A program made the translations under genes and the position numbers. Below the pieces are notes generated by a model. That model worked only from the letters and a program-made list of their open reading frames with translations, was not told the origin of the DNA and made no database searches. Positions 43,324 through 53,333 of a DNA stretch of 64,000 bases are shown here, piece after piece. The stretch's first letter is position 1. Each line of letters opens with the position of its first letter. This stretch comes from Bacillota bacterium (GTDB lineage: Bacteria > Bacillota > Clostridia > Peptostreptococcales > Anaerovoracaceae), in NCBI GenBank assembly GCA_017522185.1, contig JAFWZZ010000005.1:1-64000 (forward strand). The letters run 5' to 3'.

Positions 43324-43758
43324 ATGCTGGATTTTAAATTTGAAGGTATGATTTTTGCACATACTGCAGGAGAGCTTCTGGAACAGCTGGACGCCGTGGC
43401 TGACGAGACGCCAATCAAACCGGAAGGCGGCTTGTGGGCTGGTGTCAGCAAATTTGTTGTGAGAGAAGAAACCTTTATTGACGCCTTTGACCGTACTGTG
43501 TATCAGCATGATGTTTATATTCCAACAGATGGCGACGGAGCGTTCTGCTTCGGTTTGTACAAAAAAGATGACGGCGAATACGTGGGATACACTTCTGTTT
43601 CCACCGCAGGTGAACTGAAACAGTATTTGAAGGAGAACGTTCCACCGGAGTTCAGAACCGTGTCCGTAGATGACAACTTTGAACTGGATGGTGCGATTAC
43701 AGAGAAAATTAAGTTTTTATTAATCCGAAGAGATGTACTGACATTGGAATTCCGGTAA
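43324..43758 (+). CDS. Hypothetical protein
   Basis: A 144-residue soluble acidic protein with alternating strands; no domain I recognise. It starts 12 bases behind the DUF1648 gene with GGAGGG, so the two are likely co-transcribed. A good terminator follows. Confidence 0.75.
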   Translation: MLDFKFEGMIFAHTAGELLEQLDAVADETPIKPEGGLWAGVSKFVVREETFIDAFDRTVYQHDVYIPTDGDGAFCFGLYKKDDGEYVGYTSVSTAGELKQYLKENVPPEFRTVSVDDNFELDGAITEKIKFLLIRRDVLTLEFR

Positions 43759-43773
43759 CATGTAGAAGAATAT

Positions 43774-43824
43774 AAAACCACCGAATGATCCCTCTGAACC
43801 AGAGAGATTTTTCGGTGGTTTTTT
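43774..43824. terminator. Terminator between convergent genes
   Basis: AAAACCACCGAA and TTCGGTGGTTTT pair over 12 bases; A-rich and T-rich flanks allow use from both strands. Confidence 0.9.
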
Positions 43825-43860
43825 AATGGTTTGTGGTTGTTATTGAATCCGTGAAAGGCT

Positions 43861-45123
43861 TTATTCCTTAATCCCCGCCTTAATGCCGGCATATACCTTT
43901 GGCATGGTCAGGCCCTGCACGATGGTGGTAAAGAATACGATAGCATATGTGCCGCCTAAAAGGACATAGTAAGTGGTTTCATCCAACATAGGCTGTGTGC
44001 TCAACGCAAGTGCTACGGATAATCCACCGCGAAGGCCACCCCAGGTCAGCAGTTTGATAAAGCTGGATTTATGATACCCGTCAGGGAGCGGACCTGCAGC
44101 CAGTGTGGCAATACCGACACTGGAAGATCTGCAAATCAGGTTGATGACGATGGCCAAAGTGGACAAAATGATTAGGTTTGGCATCTGCAGGATATGCAGG
44201 AAGGAAAAACCAAGCATCACATAGAGTGCAGAATTTAAGAGACTGTCAAGGATCTCCCAAAAGATATCAAATTGTTCCAAATCCAGGGGCTGGCCTTTTC
44301 TCTCCAGGTCGTTTCTGCATGCAGAAAAAAGAACACCGCAGACCACAGATGCGATAGCGCCAGAGAAACCGAAATGCTCGCACAGGAGATAAGCTGCGGA
44401 AACAGCCAACAGACTTGTAAAAATCTGCCTTCCATGATTGACGGTAGATCGAAACAGCGGGAACAGAAGGAGTGTCACGATGACACCGACCAGAATGGCA
44501 CCAAATAGTTCTTTTGCCATGACTGCGAAGAAGCTTCCGCTGTTCTCGGCTGTAACTATACCAGAGAAGCAAACGAACAAAGCAACGCCTATTCCGTCAT
44601 TTAGCAGAGATTCTCCTTCCATGATGAAACTGATATTCTTTGGAAGATTGAATTTTTTTAAAATGCTGGTTGCCGCAATGGGATCCGTTGGTGCAGTGAT
44701 GCTGCCGAACATCAGACACACCGGAAGTGACATACCTAAGTTTAAGATGGCAGATACACCGTAGAATAACAGGCCGTAGAAGACAGCTCCCAGCAGAGTG
44801 CTGCCTACAGCCAGCAGTGAAATCATGCGGCTGTGACGACCGAAATCAAAGAGTTTCATGTGACAGGAGCCGGCAAAGAGCATAAAACAGAGAACCCCTT
44901 CGATTAAGAATTCCTCCAGATTAAAAAACTGTGCAGTTGAAAGAATATCCAGAACGCTCACATCAATATTTGCTGCGGCAGCCAAAAGCAGAATGGCACC
45001 GATAATCGTAGAAAACAGCATCAAGGATATTTCATAAGGTAATTTGGTTACGCGTTCATTGAAGTAGCCCAAAAGGACGATAAAGAACAGCAGAAAGACG
45101 GTTCCCGTTAAAAAGTCATGCAT
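43861..45123 (-). CDS. Cation:proton antiporter (CPA1 type)
   Basis: A 420-residue protein with about twelve spans. FGSITAPTDPIAATSILKK and FIMEGESLLNDGIGVALFVC are the hallmark NhaP/CPA1 segments with the transport Asp residues. It exchanges Na+ or K+ for protons. I chose ATG 45123, preceded by AAAGGAGA; the frame extends further upstream to 45159 with a basic stretch. Divergent from the gene at 45236. Confidence 0.93.
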   Translation of the reverse strand: MHDFLTGTVFLLFFIVLLGYFNERVTKLPYEISLMLFSTIIGAILLLAAAANIDVSVLDILSTAQFFNLEEFLIEGVLCFMLFAGSCHMKLFDFGRHSRMISLLAVGSTLLGAVFYGLLFYGVSAILNLGMSLPVCLMFGSITAPTDPIAATSILKKFNLPKNISFIMEGESLLNDGIGVALFVCFSGIVTAENSGSFFAVMAKELFGAILVGVIVTLLLFPLFRSTVNHGRQIFTSLLAVSAAYLLCEHFGFSGAIASVVCGVLFSACRNDLERKGQPLDLEQFDIFWEILDSLLNSALYVMLGFSFLHILQMPNLIILSTLAIVINLICRSSSVGIATLAAGPLPDGYHKSSFIKLLTWGGLRGGLSVALALSTQPMLDETTYYVLLGGTYAIVFFTTIVQGLTMPKVYAGIKAGIKE

Positions 45124-45235
45124 GGATGGTCTCCTTTTCTTACTAAATATTTTCTTCATTATAACGAAAAAAATGATAGTTGTCAGCGGAATATATGCTA
45201 TACTGATGAAGAAATTATAAAGAGGAGTATTTTGT

Positions 45236-46000
45236 ATGACACATGATAAGAAGAGAACAAAAATAGAAATCGTACTGATGATACTGGTCCTCGCGTCTAT
45301 CGTTCGTCAGGGTTTCCTTGGTGAATACCATAATATGTTTTTGGGCGTTTTAACTCTGACGCTGTTCGCAGTACCAAAGATTATAGAAAAGAAACTTAAT
45401 GTCAGCATTCCAACAGGATTGGAAGCTGTGATCCTGATTTTTATTTTTTCAGCACAGATTCTGGGAGAGATTAATGCTTTCTATGTGAAGATTCCGATTT
45501 GGGATACTTTGCTGCATACCACCAATGGATTCCTGATGGCAGCAATCGGGTTTGCGCTGATTGATATATTTAACCGAAGCGAAAGATTCTCACTGAAGAT
45601 GTCTCCGTTTTTTGTGGCATTTACGGCATTCTGCTTCTCTATGACGGTGGGCGTTCTCTGGGAATTCTTTGAATTCTCTATGGACTGGTTCTTCGATATG
45701 GATATGCAGAAGGACTGGATTCTGGCAGATATCAACTCTGTAAAGCTTCATCCGGAAGGAGCCAACGTACCGGTTCATGTGGATGTGGAATCTGTGGTCA
45801 TTAATGGAGAAGCATGGAACCTGGGAGGATATCTGGATATCGGTATCGTGGATACTATGAAAGATCTGATTGTAAACTTTATCGGTGCAGTCGTATTCTC
45901 TGCCGTAGGCATCGTATATTTGAAGAACAGAAAAGAAACAGGGCTGGCAGCGTCCCTGATTCCGGTTGTAGAAACAGAAAGTGAAGAAGAACATGAATAG
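45236..46000 (+). CDS. DUF2238/YjdF-like membrane protein
   Basis: A 254-residue membrane protein with about six spans. IPIWDTLLHTTNGFLMAAIG and TVGVLWEFFEFSMDWFFDMD match the YjdF/DUF2238 family. The function is unknown. Its end overlaps the ClC gene, so the two are co-translated. Start follows AGAGGAG. Confidence 0.85.
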   Translation: MTHDKKRTKIEIVLMILVLASIVRQGFLGEYHNMFLGVLTLTLFAVPKIIEKKLNVSIPTGLEAVILIFIFSAQILGEINAFYVKIPIWDTLLHTTNGFLMAAIGFALIDIFNRSERFSLKMSPFFVAFTAFCFSMTVGVLWEFFEFSMDWFFDMDMQKDWILADINSVKLHPEGANVPVHVDVESVVINGEAWNLGGYLDIGIVDTMKDLIVNFIGAVVFSAVGIVYLKNRKETGLAASLIPVVETESEEEHE

Positions 46001-47237
46001 CAAGAAACTCATTAACTTAATAAAACTGACCTTATTCTGCCTGACAGTAGGTGCCGTAGTGGGCGTCATCATTTGGACCTTCCTGAAGGTTATGGCTGTG
46101 GGCATCAAATTCATCTGGGAGACCATGCCGCAGCAGGTTGGTGTACCAATCCTGCTATACACGGTTCTGGTCTGTACCGTTGGCGGCTTTCTCATCGGGC
46201 TCTTCCGTAAGAAATTCGGTAACTATCCGGAAGATCTGGATACGGTTATGGGAAAAGTAAAGACAGAAAAGCACTATGGCTATGATAACATGCTGGTAAT
46301 GCTGCTGGCAGCTTTGTTCCCGCTTCTGCTGGGTGCCAGCATCGGACCGGAAGCAGGTCTGACAGGGGTTATCATCGGCCTTTGTTACTGGGCAGGAGAT
46401 AACATGAAGTTCGCAGGTGTCAACACCAAGGCATACTCTGAAGTCGGTACGGCGGTTACTCTCAGCGTACTCTTCGGTTCTCCGCTGTTCGGCATTTTCG
46501 CTGTGGAAGAAGAGGATGAGGACCAGGTTTATCAGCTGACAAAATCATCAAAGATTTTCCTTTACGGCCTTGCCATCGCAGGAGGCATGGGCGCATACAT
46601 GGGTCTGACTGCGTTGTTCGGTGCCGGCATGGAAGGCATTCCGACCTTTGAGACGGCACTGCCGAGAGGCTGGGACTTCCCGATGGTCATCGTGTATATT
46701 CTGGCAGGATGCATTCTCGCCTGGTTCTATGAAGCGACCCATAGAGGATTCCATCATCTTTCTGCAAAGATGCCGCCTGTGGCAGGAGAAACGGTGGCAG
46801 GGCTGTGTCTGGGTCTGGTTGGCGCTTTTGTACCGATGATTATGTTCTCCGGTGAAGGAGAGATGCATGAACTGATGCACAGTTTTGGCGGATACCTGCC
46901 GTGGATGCTGGTGGGACTGGCGTTCCTGAAAGTCCTGATGACCAACATCTGTATCCAGCTGGGGCTGAAAGGTGGACATTTCTTCCCTGTGATCTTTGCA
47001 GGGGTCTGTCTGGGATATGGCATTGCCATGTTTGTTTTTCCGGAAGCGGCTGCAGAGCACGTGGTGTTCGGTGCGGCAGTGGTAACGGCGGCGCTTTTGG
47101 GCGGTATTATGAGAAAACCACTGGCAGTTACCATGCTGTTGTTCCTCTGCTTCCCGGTAAGGATGTTCCTTTGGATCTTCCTGGCTGCGGTGGTAGGCAG
47201 CAAAGTTTTTAGCAGAAAAGAGGAAAAAGAAGTATAA
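45993..47237 (+). CDS. ClC-family chloride channel/transporter
   Basis: A 414-residue ClC protein: LLGASIGPEAGLTGVIIG holds the gating Glu (G-P-E-x-G), FGSPLFGIFAVEEED the region of the internal Glu, and GLKGGHFFPVIFAG the C-terminal selectivity part. It moves Cl- (or F-) across the membrane. ATG 45993 overlaps the previous gene by eight bases; GTG 45981 is an alternative, neither has a strong ribosome site. Confidence 0.9.
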   Translation: MNSKKLINLIKLTLFCLTVGAVVGVIIWTFLKVMAVGIKFIWETMPQQVGVPILLYTVLVCTVGGFLIGLFRKKFGNYPEDLDTVMGKVKTEKHYGYDNMLVMLLAALFPLLLGASIGPEAGLTGVIIGLCYWAGDNMKFAGVNTKAYSEVGTAVTLSVLFGSPLFGIFAVEEEDEDQVYQLTKSSKIFLYGLAIAGGMGAYMGLTALFGAGMEGIPTFETALPRGWDFPMVIVYILAGCILAWFYEATHRGFHHLSAKMPPVAGETVAGLCLGLVGAFVPMIMFSGEGEMHELMHSFGGYLPWMLVGLAFLKVLMTNICIQLGLKGGHFFPVIFAGVCLGYGIAMFVFPEAAAEHVVFGAAVVTAALLGGIMRKPLAVTMLLFLCFPVRMFLWIFLAAVVGSKVFSRKEEKEV

Positions 47238-47241
47238 AGAA

Positions 47242-47264
47242 AAGGAAGCCTAGTTGGCTTCCTT
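47242..47264. terminator. Terminator between ClC and tetR genes
   Basis: AAGGAAGCC-TAGTT-GGCTTCCTT with a T-run; it overlaps the last codons of the tetR gene on the other strand. Confidence 0.85.
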
Positions 47265-47843
47265 TTTGCGTAGTCCTTCTAAAAACAACGGCATCATGAT
47301 CTGTGCCTGCTGACAGAGGGAGTAGCTGCCGCTGGAGATGCACCAGTCGTACATGAGACCCCGCTCGAACATGGCGTAGGCGCGGGTGATATCGTTGACA
47401 GAGAGGCCGTCTTTGAAGAAACCTGCCTTCTGTCCTTCCATGGTAACCTGACGGAGCAGCTTGTAATAGGTCCTGTTAGGGTTCAGCAGGTGACGCTCCC
47501 CGCTGGTGGTCAGCTGGGTCGCAAACAGCTGGCACAAGAGCTCCACGGAAACCGTGTTCTCAATCATCAGAAACAGTTCCTGGTTCATATAGAGCAGCTT
47601 ATCGATGGGAGACAGCGTCGGATCCATGGTCTTCTCCAGCTCTTCGTATTTGTCGTCGAAGAGATAGGACAAAGAAGACAGCAACGCGTCTTTTCCTTCG
47701 AAATAATGATAGAAGGATCCGCGGGATGTACCGGATTCTTCCACTATTTCTTCCACGGTAGTGTTGTCGTAACCCTGCTCATAGAACAGCTTCCACGCGG
47801 CGGATACGATTTTCCCTTTGGTATTTCTCGAATTTTTCTTCAT
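47250..47843 (-). CDS. TetR-family regulator
   Basis: A 197-residue repressor. Residues 8-55 carry the TetR HTH (KIVSAAWKLFYEQGYDNTTV, EEIVEESGTSRGSFYHYFEG); the rest is the ligand-binding helical domain. It diverges from putP across 247 bases that hold good palindromes (47925-47948 and 48043-48059), its probable operators, so it likely controls putP and itself. Confidence 0.92.
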   Translation of the reverse strand: MKKNSRNTKGKIVSAAWKLFYEQGYDNTTVEEIVEESGTSRGSFYHYFEGKDALLSSLSYLFDDKYEELEKTMDPTLSPIDKLLYMNQELFLMIENTVSVELLCQLFATQLTTSGERHLLNPNRTYYKLLRQVTMEGQKAGFFKDGLSVNDITRAYAMFERGLMYDWCISSGSYSLCQQAQIMMPLFLEGLRKKEAN

Positions 47844-47902
47844 TTTTTCAACCTTTTTTGTTAACTTTCTTAACTTTTTTTGAAATTTATTTTTTCGTAT
47901 TG

Positions 47903-48059
47903 TTTCTATATAGAATACATTCTAGTTGAAATTCATTAGAATTTCAACATATATATGAAAAATATATTGAAATATTCTATTTTATAGTCCAGACAACATT
48001 CTGTGTTTCATTCTAGTTTAATCTGTGTTATCATATGGACATTGTTTCAGATAGAAACA
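47903..48059. promoter_or_regulatory. Operator region between tetR and putP
   Basis: GTTGAAATTC-ATTA-GAATTTCAAC (47925-47948) is a perfect 10-bp inverted repeat. TTCTATATAGAA (47903-47914) is palindromic. TGTTTC-AGATA-GAAACA (48043-48059) is a third dyad close to putP. ATTCTAG also recurs (47919, 48010). These are candidate TetR sites; which one is bound is unknown. Confidence 0.65.
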
Positions 48060-48090
48060 TCGAAATTATTCGTTAAAGGAGATTTATATT

Positions 48091-49608
48091 ATGTTCAACG
48101 GTGAAGTTTTAGCATTTGCGTTATATTTCATAGTCATCGTTTCCGTAGGAATCTATTTCTTCTTCAAAGAAAGAAGCAATGATACGCAGGAAAACTTTTT
48201 CTTAGGCGGCAGACAGATGGGACCATGGGTAACGGCCATGTCTTCCACAGCATCTGACATGTCCGCATGGCTGCTGATGGGTCTTCCAGGCAGCATCCTG
48301 GCATTTGGTTTCGGCCAGATGTGGATCGGAATCGGTTTAGGTCTGGGTACCATCGCAAACTGGATTTTCGTTGCAGAGAGACTTAGAAGATTTTCCCGTG
48401 CAGCAGGCGATGCCATCACAGTGCCACAGTACTTAGGTAACAGATTCTTAACAAAGAGCCACACACTGCAGGTGATTAGTGCCGTGATTTTCTTCGTTTG
48501 CTTTACCGTATACGTTGCATCTGCATATGTAGCAGGCGTATCCGTATTTACCACAATTTTCCCAGGACTGAGCTCTCAGACCGCAATGCTGATTTTCGCG
48601 GTTGCGATGCTGCTGATTACGTTCTTCGGAGGTTTTAAAGCAGTATGCTGGACTGACTTTTTCCAGGCAATGCTGATGTTTGCAGCACTGCTGGCAGTTC
48701 CAATCATCGTAGCAGTAACACAGGAATTAGATACTGCAGCTCTGGCAAATGTATATTCCTATACAGACGCAGTCAGCGGTGAAACGGTAGAATGTGCCTT
48801 CGGCACCGGTATCTTTGATGCATCCTGGCAGGAAGTGATTTCCGGTTTGGCATGGGGTCTTGGATACTTTGGTATGCCACACATCTTAGTAAGATTTATG
48901 TCTATCGAAAAACCATCTATGGTTAAGAGAAGTGCTGTTTTAGCAATCATCTGGATTGTCATCACATTAGGCTGTGCATGCCTGATTGCCTACTTCGGTA
49001 GAATGGTACTGGCTGAAGAACTGCTGACAGTTGGTGCACAGAAGATGGTATTCATTGAATTTGCAAGAAGATTATTCCCAGGCTTCCTGGCAGGTATTCT
49101 GCTGGCAGCTATCATGGCAGCATCCATGTCTACAGCGGATTCCCAGCTACTGGTTGCTTCCAGTTCCTTCACATCTGATATCTATAAGCCAATTCTGAGA
49201 AAAGACGCATCTGAAAAAGAAGTTATGTGGGTTGGCAGAGGTGTTGTTGTACTGGTAGCAGTTATCGCGTTCTTCATCGCATCCAGTAAGGCGGAAGGCG
49301 CACAGGCAATCATGAACCTGGTAGAAAACGCATGGGCCGGCTTCGGTTCATCCTTCGGACCAGTTATCATCCTGTCCTTATTCTGGAAGAGACTGACTTA
49401 CAAAGGCGCCATTGCAGGTGTTCTGGGCGGTGCCATCGTAGACGTCGTATGGCTGGCTGCAGGTTTCTCCGCTTCCACAGGCATCTACGAACTGTTCCCA
49501 GGTTTCATGGCAGGTCTGGTTTGTGCATTCATCGTTACTATGATCGACAAAGAACCTTCCGATGAAGTCAAGGCACTGTTCGACAGAGCATTAACAGAAG
49601 AAGAATAA
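48091..49608 (+). CDS. putP: Sodium/proline symporter PutP
   Basis: A 505-residue SSS-family transporter with thirteen spans. GPWVTAMSSTASDMSAWLLM and GLPGSILAFGFGQMWIGIGL are the Na+/proline-site segments of PutP, GDAITVPQYLGNRF the second loop, and AAIMAASMSTADSQLLVASS the Na+ site in TM8. It imports proline, a likely Stickland substrate in an anaerobe. Start ATG 48091 follows AAAGGAG. Divergent TetR gene probably regulates it. Confidence 0.95.
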   Translation: MFNGEVLAFALYFIVIVSVGIYFFFKERSNDTQENFFLGGRQMGPWVTAMSSTASDMSAWLLMGLPGSILAFGFGQMWIGIGLGLGTIANWIFVAERLRRFSRAAGDAITVPQYLGNRFLTKSHTLQVISAVIFFVCFTVYVASAYVAGVSVFTTIFPGLSSQTAMLIFAVAMLLITFFGGFKAVCWTDFFQAMLMFAALLAVPIIVAVTQELDTAALANVYSYTDAVSGETVECAFGTGIFDASWQEVISGLAWGLGYFGMPHILVRFMSIEKPSMVKRSAVLAIIWIVITLGCACLIAYFGRMVLAEELLTVGAQKMVFIEFARRLFPGFLAGILLAAIMAASMSTADSQLLVASSSFTSDIYKPILRKDASEKEVMWVGRGVVVLVAVIAFFIASSKAEGAQAIMNLVENAWAGFGSSFGPVIILSLFWKRLTYKGAIAGVLGGAIVDVVWLAAGFSASTGIYELFPGFMAGLVCAFIVTMIDKEPSDEVKALFDRALTEEE

Positions 49609-49631
49609 ATTCTAATAAACTTTATCAATAG

Positions 49632-49659
49632 CAAAGAGGACGCCACAGCGTCCTCTTTT
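49632..49659. terminator. Terminator after putP
   Basis: AAAGAGGACGC-CACA-GCGTCCTCTTT, a perfect stem, also usable by the K+ channel gene on the other strand. Confidence 0.93.
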
Positions 49660-49670
49660 GTATGTCTGTG

Positions 49671-50090
49671 TTATGATTTCCTAAAATGCTTGACATTATC
49701 GGATATTTCCTGTAGCTCTTCGGTGCTCATTTGTGGCAGCTGTTCCAGCTTGTCCATGAGATTTGTCAGGGTTTCTTTCTGACGCAGCTGGATAATCTGC
49801 ATGTAGTAGTTGACCACGACACCGGTAACGATGGCAATGACCAGGGTAGCGTAGAGACTCAGCACCACGGTGCAGACTCTGCCAACAAGGGTTTTTGCTA
49901 CGATATCACCAAAACCGATGGTAGCCAGCGCCACATAGCAGTACCACAGGGCATCACCATAGCGAGTGATGTCTGGTTCTGCCAGCCAGATCATCAGGGC
50001 ATCGACGAAGACAAAAGCAACGAAACCTAATAATATTTTATCCGCGTGGGTACGGCGAAGAATTTCGCCGAGAATTCGCAGTCTTTTCAT
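49671..50090 (-). CDS. Two-TM potassium channel
   Basis: A 139-residue ion channel subunit: TM1 about 20-38, pore helix and filter ALATIGFGD at 54-62, TM2 about 72-95, then a short cytoplasmic helix. It lacks an RCK domain. It would conduct K+ as a tetramer. Start follows AAGGAG. Confidence 0.92.
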   Translation of the reverse strand: MKRLRILGEILRRTHADKILLGFVAFVFVDALMIWLAEPDITRYGDALWYCYVALATIGFGDIVAKTLVGRVCTVVLSLYATLVIAIVTGVVVNYYMQIIQLRQKETLTNLMDKLEQLPQMSTEELQEISDNVKHFRKS

Positions 50091-50222
50091 AGACGGACTC
50101 CTTTCCTTCAGATGCTTTCAGTATAAGGGAAAACCGGCCTCTTTTCAACCTCTGAATCCTCCCTTGACGAACAACGCAAAAAACAATATCATATACTATA
50201 GCGTTATGAAACGAGGTAGAAA

Positions 50223-50975
50223 ATGAGTAAATTCAAAGCAATCAAGACAATTATGATGAAACGCTATATGTGGAATTTTGCCATGCGCATTATCATATTC
50301 CTGACCGTGTTTGCAGTATATATCTGGGACAAGAATCTGCTGATGGAACTGGCCATGCAGCCGATCAAAATGGGTATCACGCCGATGCATATTTTGTGGC
50401 TGATTTTCATGTGTACCATGATTCTGCACCTGTTCCCAAATCAAAAACTGACCATGGCCCTGCGCAAAATCGAAGAGCCGGCATTCAGACCGGTAGAAAA
50501 TCCTGATCCGGCAGAACTGTTAGAATTTGTGAAACACCAGAACGTGAGAGCCTGGGTTGTGATGCTGGTGTGGCTTTGCTTTAACGGCATCTTCGGCATT
50601 CTGTATGTTTTCCACCTGATTGGCACGGCGGATCTTCTGATGCTGACCGTATTCTTTTATTTGTGTGATTACATCTGTATTCTGATTTACTGTCCGTTCC
50701 AGCACCTGATTATGAAGAACCGGTGCTGTGTCAATTGCAGAATCTATGACTGGGGACATTTCATGATGTTTACTCCGATGCTGTTCATTCGCAATTTCTT
50801 CAGCTGGAGTCTGTTCTTCACCGCATGCGTGGTGCTGCTCAACTGGGAGATTACATACGCAAAGCATCCGGAACGGTTCTTTTACGGCTCCAATCAGAGC
50901 CTGCAGTGTGCGAACTGTAAGGACAAAATCTGCACGGTAAAGAAGAAAGTGATGAGACAGAAGGACGTGATTTAG
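50223..50975 (+). CDS. Hypothetical membrane protein with Cys pairs
   Basis: A 250-residue protein with about five spans (22-40, 55-70, 108-130, 135-155, 185-208). CCVNCRIYDWGHFMMFTP and the C-terminal CANCKDKIC are conserved-looking Cys pairs on the same side. I do not know the family name or the function. Start ATG 50223 follows GAGGTAG. The next gene starts three bases later. Confidence 0.8.
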   Translation: MSKFKAIKTIMMKRYMWNFAMRIIIFLTVFAVYIWDKNLLMELAMQPIKMGITPMHILWLIFMCTMILHLFPNQKLTMALRKIEEPAFRPVENPDPAELLEFVKHQNVRAWVVMLVWLCFNGIFGILYVFHLIGTADLLMLTVFFYLCDYICILIYCPFQHLIMKNRCCVNCRIYDWGHFMMFTPMLFIRNFFSWSLFFTACVVLLNWEITYAKHPERFFYGSNQSLQCANCKDKICTVKKKVMRQKDVI

Positions 50976-50977
50976 AG

Positions 50978-51922
50978 ATGAAAAAGAAAACATTAGGACT
51001 GGCTGCGGCAGCGGGCGCATTGGCCGGCGGCGCAGTCATCGGATATAAAAAAGCGATGGAGTATTTCTTCAACATGGCCCTGGAACGTGAGACGAAGCAC
51101 TTTAAGGTCCGTGCCGAGGAAGAAGGGGCGTATAGCGAAGTGGTACTGACCGGTGAAGCGAAGATGCTCAGCTTTCCATGCGAGCATGTCTATACCACCA
51201 GCTTTGACGGCCTGAAACTTCACGGCCGTCTGTACAGACAGGAAGGTGCGCAGAGAACCATGATTCTGGTTCACGGCTGGAGAGGCGGCTGGAACTATGA
51301 TTTCTGCCTGGGCGGACCATGGCTTCACGACGAGGGCAACAACCTGCTGGTTATCGACCAGAGAGCCCAGGGCGAAAGCGAAGGCCAATATATGACTATG
51401 GGGCTTTGTGAACGCAAGGACTGTCACACCTGGCTCACATGGCTGGAGGAAAATACGGATTTGACAGAGGTTCCGGTTTATTTCATGGGCATTTCCATGG
51501 GTGCATCTACGGTGCTGATGGCCTGCGGACAGCCGATGCCTTCTTACGTCAAAGGCATCATCGCAGACTGCGGCTATGCAACCCCTTACGACATGTTCTA
51601 TCACTACGGACGAAAGCAGTTCCATATTCCGAGACCTGTCATGGATCTGTTTAACAAATACTGCATCAGACGTGCAGGTATCAATTTGAAGCGATATTCC
51701 ACCCTGGATGCTATGGAAGCCAATGAGACGCCGGTTCTCTTTGTTCACGGTAAAGGGGATACCTTCGTGCCGATGGAGATGACCGTAGCCGCTTACGAGG
51801 CATGCAAGGCACCGAAGAAACTGCTTCTGGTGGACGACGCGCCACACGCCATGAGTTTCCTCTTTGGAACAGAGGAATATATTAAGACCGCCCACGAATT
51901 CTTTGGAGAATGTGAGGCATAA
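50978..51922 (+). CDS. Alpha/beta hydrolase
   Basis: A 314-residue serine hydrolase with a hydrophobic N-terminal helix (LGLAAAAGALAGGAVIG) that may anchor it. The core shows VHGWRGGWNYDF (oxyanion loop), nucleophile elbow MGISMGAST, Asp in HGKGDTFVP and His in DDAPHAMSF. It belongs to the prolyl-oligopeptidase-like/acyl-hydrolase group; the substrate is unknown. Confidence 0.92.
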   Translation: MKKKTLGLAAAAGALAGGAVIGYKKAMEYFFNMALERETKHFKVRAEEEGAYSEVVLTGEAKMLSFPCEHVYTTSFDGLKLHGRLYRQEGAQRTMILVHGWRGGWNYDFCLGGPWLHDEGNNLLVIDQRAQGESEGQYMTMGLCERKDCHTWLTWLEENTDLTEVPVYFMGISMGASTVLMACGQPMPSYVKGIIADCGYATPYDMFYHYGRKQFHIPRPVMDLFNKYCIRRAGINLKRYSTLDAMEANETPVLFVHGKGDTFVPMEMTVAAYEACKAPKKLLLVDDAPHAMSFLFGTEEYIKTAHEFFGECEA

Positions 51923-51935
51923 ACAGGAGTGCGTA

Positions 51936-53264
51936 ATGGAACAGATGACATTGTTTGATCAAAGAGATGCCAACCAGCCACTTGCCAGCAGACTGAGACC
52001 GGAATCCCTGGAAGAATACGTCGGCCAGCAGCATCTGATTGGCAAAGGAAAGATTCTGCGCAGCCTAATCGAAAAGGACCAGATTTCGTCTATGATTTTC
52101 TGGGGACCTCCCGGCGTGGGAAAGACCACACTGGCGAGGATTATTGCCAAGGAAACCAAGGCCACGTTTTTGGAATTCAGCGCCGTAACCAGCGGAATCA
52201 AAGATATCAAAAAAGTCATGGAAGCTGCAGAGGAAAACCGACGGATCGGTATCAGGACACTGCTCTTTGCCGATGAAATCCATCGCTTTAACAAGGCTCA
52301 GCAGGATGCATTTCTGCCTTATGTGGAAAAGGGCAGCATCATTCTGGTGGGGGCGACCACGGAAAATCCGTCTTTTGAGATCAACTCCGCGCTGCTGTCC
52401 AGATGCAAAGTCTTTGTGATGAAGGCTTTGGGTGAAGACGACCTGGCGGGGCTTCTACACACGGCAATCGAAAGTCCAAAAGGCTTCGCGCCGATGGATA
52501 TTGAAATAGAAGACAGACATCTTGAGACCATCGCCCGTTTTGCCAACGGGGATGCCAGAACGGCGCTGAATACTCTGGAGATGGCAGTTCTCAACGGTCA
52601 TATTGACGAGAATGGATGTGTTCATGTGGATGATGAAGTGCTTGCACAATGCATGAACCGCAGATCGTTATTATACGATAAGACGGGAGAAGAACACTAT
52701 AACCTGATTTCTGCCCTGCACAAGTCCATGCGGAACAGCGATCCCGACGCGGCTATTTACTGGCTTTGTCGTATGCTGGACGGAGGGGAGGATCCGCTGT
52801 ATATTGCAAGACGTCTGGTGCGTTTTGCCAGCGAAGACATCGGCATGGCAGACTCCCAGGCGTTACAGGTCGCAGTTGCAGCTTATCAGGCATGTCATTT
52901 CTTAGGCATGCCGGAATGTGATGTGCATTTGACCCACGCTGTCGTGTATCTGTCCATGGCGGCCAAATCCAATGCCCTATATACCGCCTGTGAGGCATGT
53001 AAAAAAGACGTCCGTAATCTGCCGGCGGAACCGGTGCCGTTGCATCTTTGCAACGCGCCGACGACATTGATGAAAGAACTGGACTATGGCAAAGGCTATC
53101 AATATGCGCACAATACGGTGGAAAAACTGACGGCCATGACCTGTCTGCCGGATTCCATTGCAAAGACCGGGCGGCGGTATTACGAGCCGACTACACAGGG
53201 AAGGGAAAAACTGGTGAAAGAGCGGCTTCAACAGATAGAAGATTGGAAAAAATCAAGGCGTTAA
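51936..53264 (+). CDS. rarA: Replication-associated recombination ATPase RarA
   Basis: A 442-residue AAA+ protein of the RarA/MgsA/WRNIP1 family: LASRLRPESLEEYVGQQHLI, Walker A WGPPGVGKTTL, Walker B LLFADEIHRFNKAQQDAFLP, sensor GATTENPSFEINSALLSRC. It acts at stalled replication forks. ATG 51936 follows ACAGGAG; earlier in-frame ATG 51864 is inside the hydrolase gene. Confidence 0.96.
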   Translation: MEQMTLFDQRDANQPLASRLRPESLEEYVGQQHLIGKGKILRSLIEKDQISSMIFWGPPGVGKTTLARIIAKETKATFLEFSAVTSGIKDIKKVMEAAEENRRIGIRTLLFADEIHRFNKAQQDAFLPYVEKGSIILVGATTENPSFEINSALLSRCKVFVMKALGEDDLAGLLHTAIESPKGFAPMDIEIEDRHLETIARFANGDARTALNTLEMAVLNGHIDENGCVHVDDEVLAQCMNRRSLLYDKTGEEHYNLISALHKSMRNSDPDAAIYWLCRMLDGGEDPLYIARRLVRFASEDIGMADSQALQVAVAAYQACHFLGMPECDVHLTHAVVYLSMAAKSNALYTACEACKKDVRNLPAEPVPLHLCNAPTTLMKELDYGKGYQYAHNTVEKLTAMTCLPDSIAKTGRRYYEPTTQGREKLVKERLQQIEDWKKSRR

Positions 53265-53333
53265 GCCTTTACGAGAGACCAGATATGTAGTAAAATGTAT
53301 TGGTTCGAGACTGAATAGAAAGAGGATACGAAA

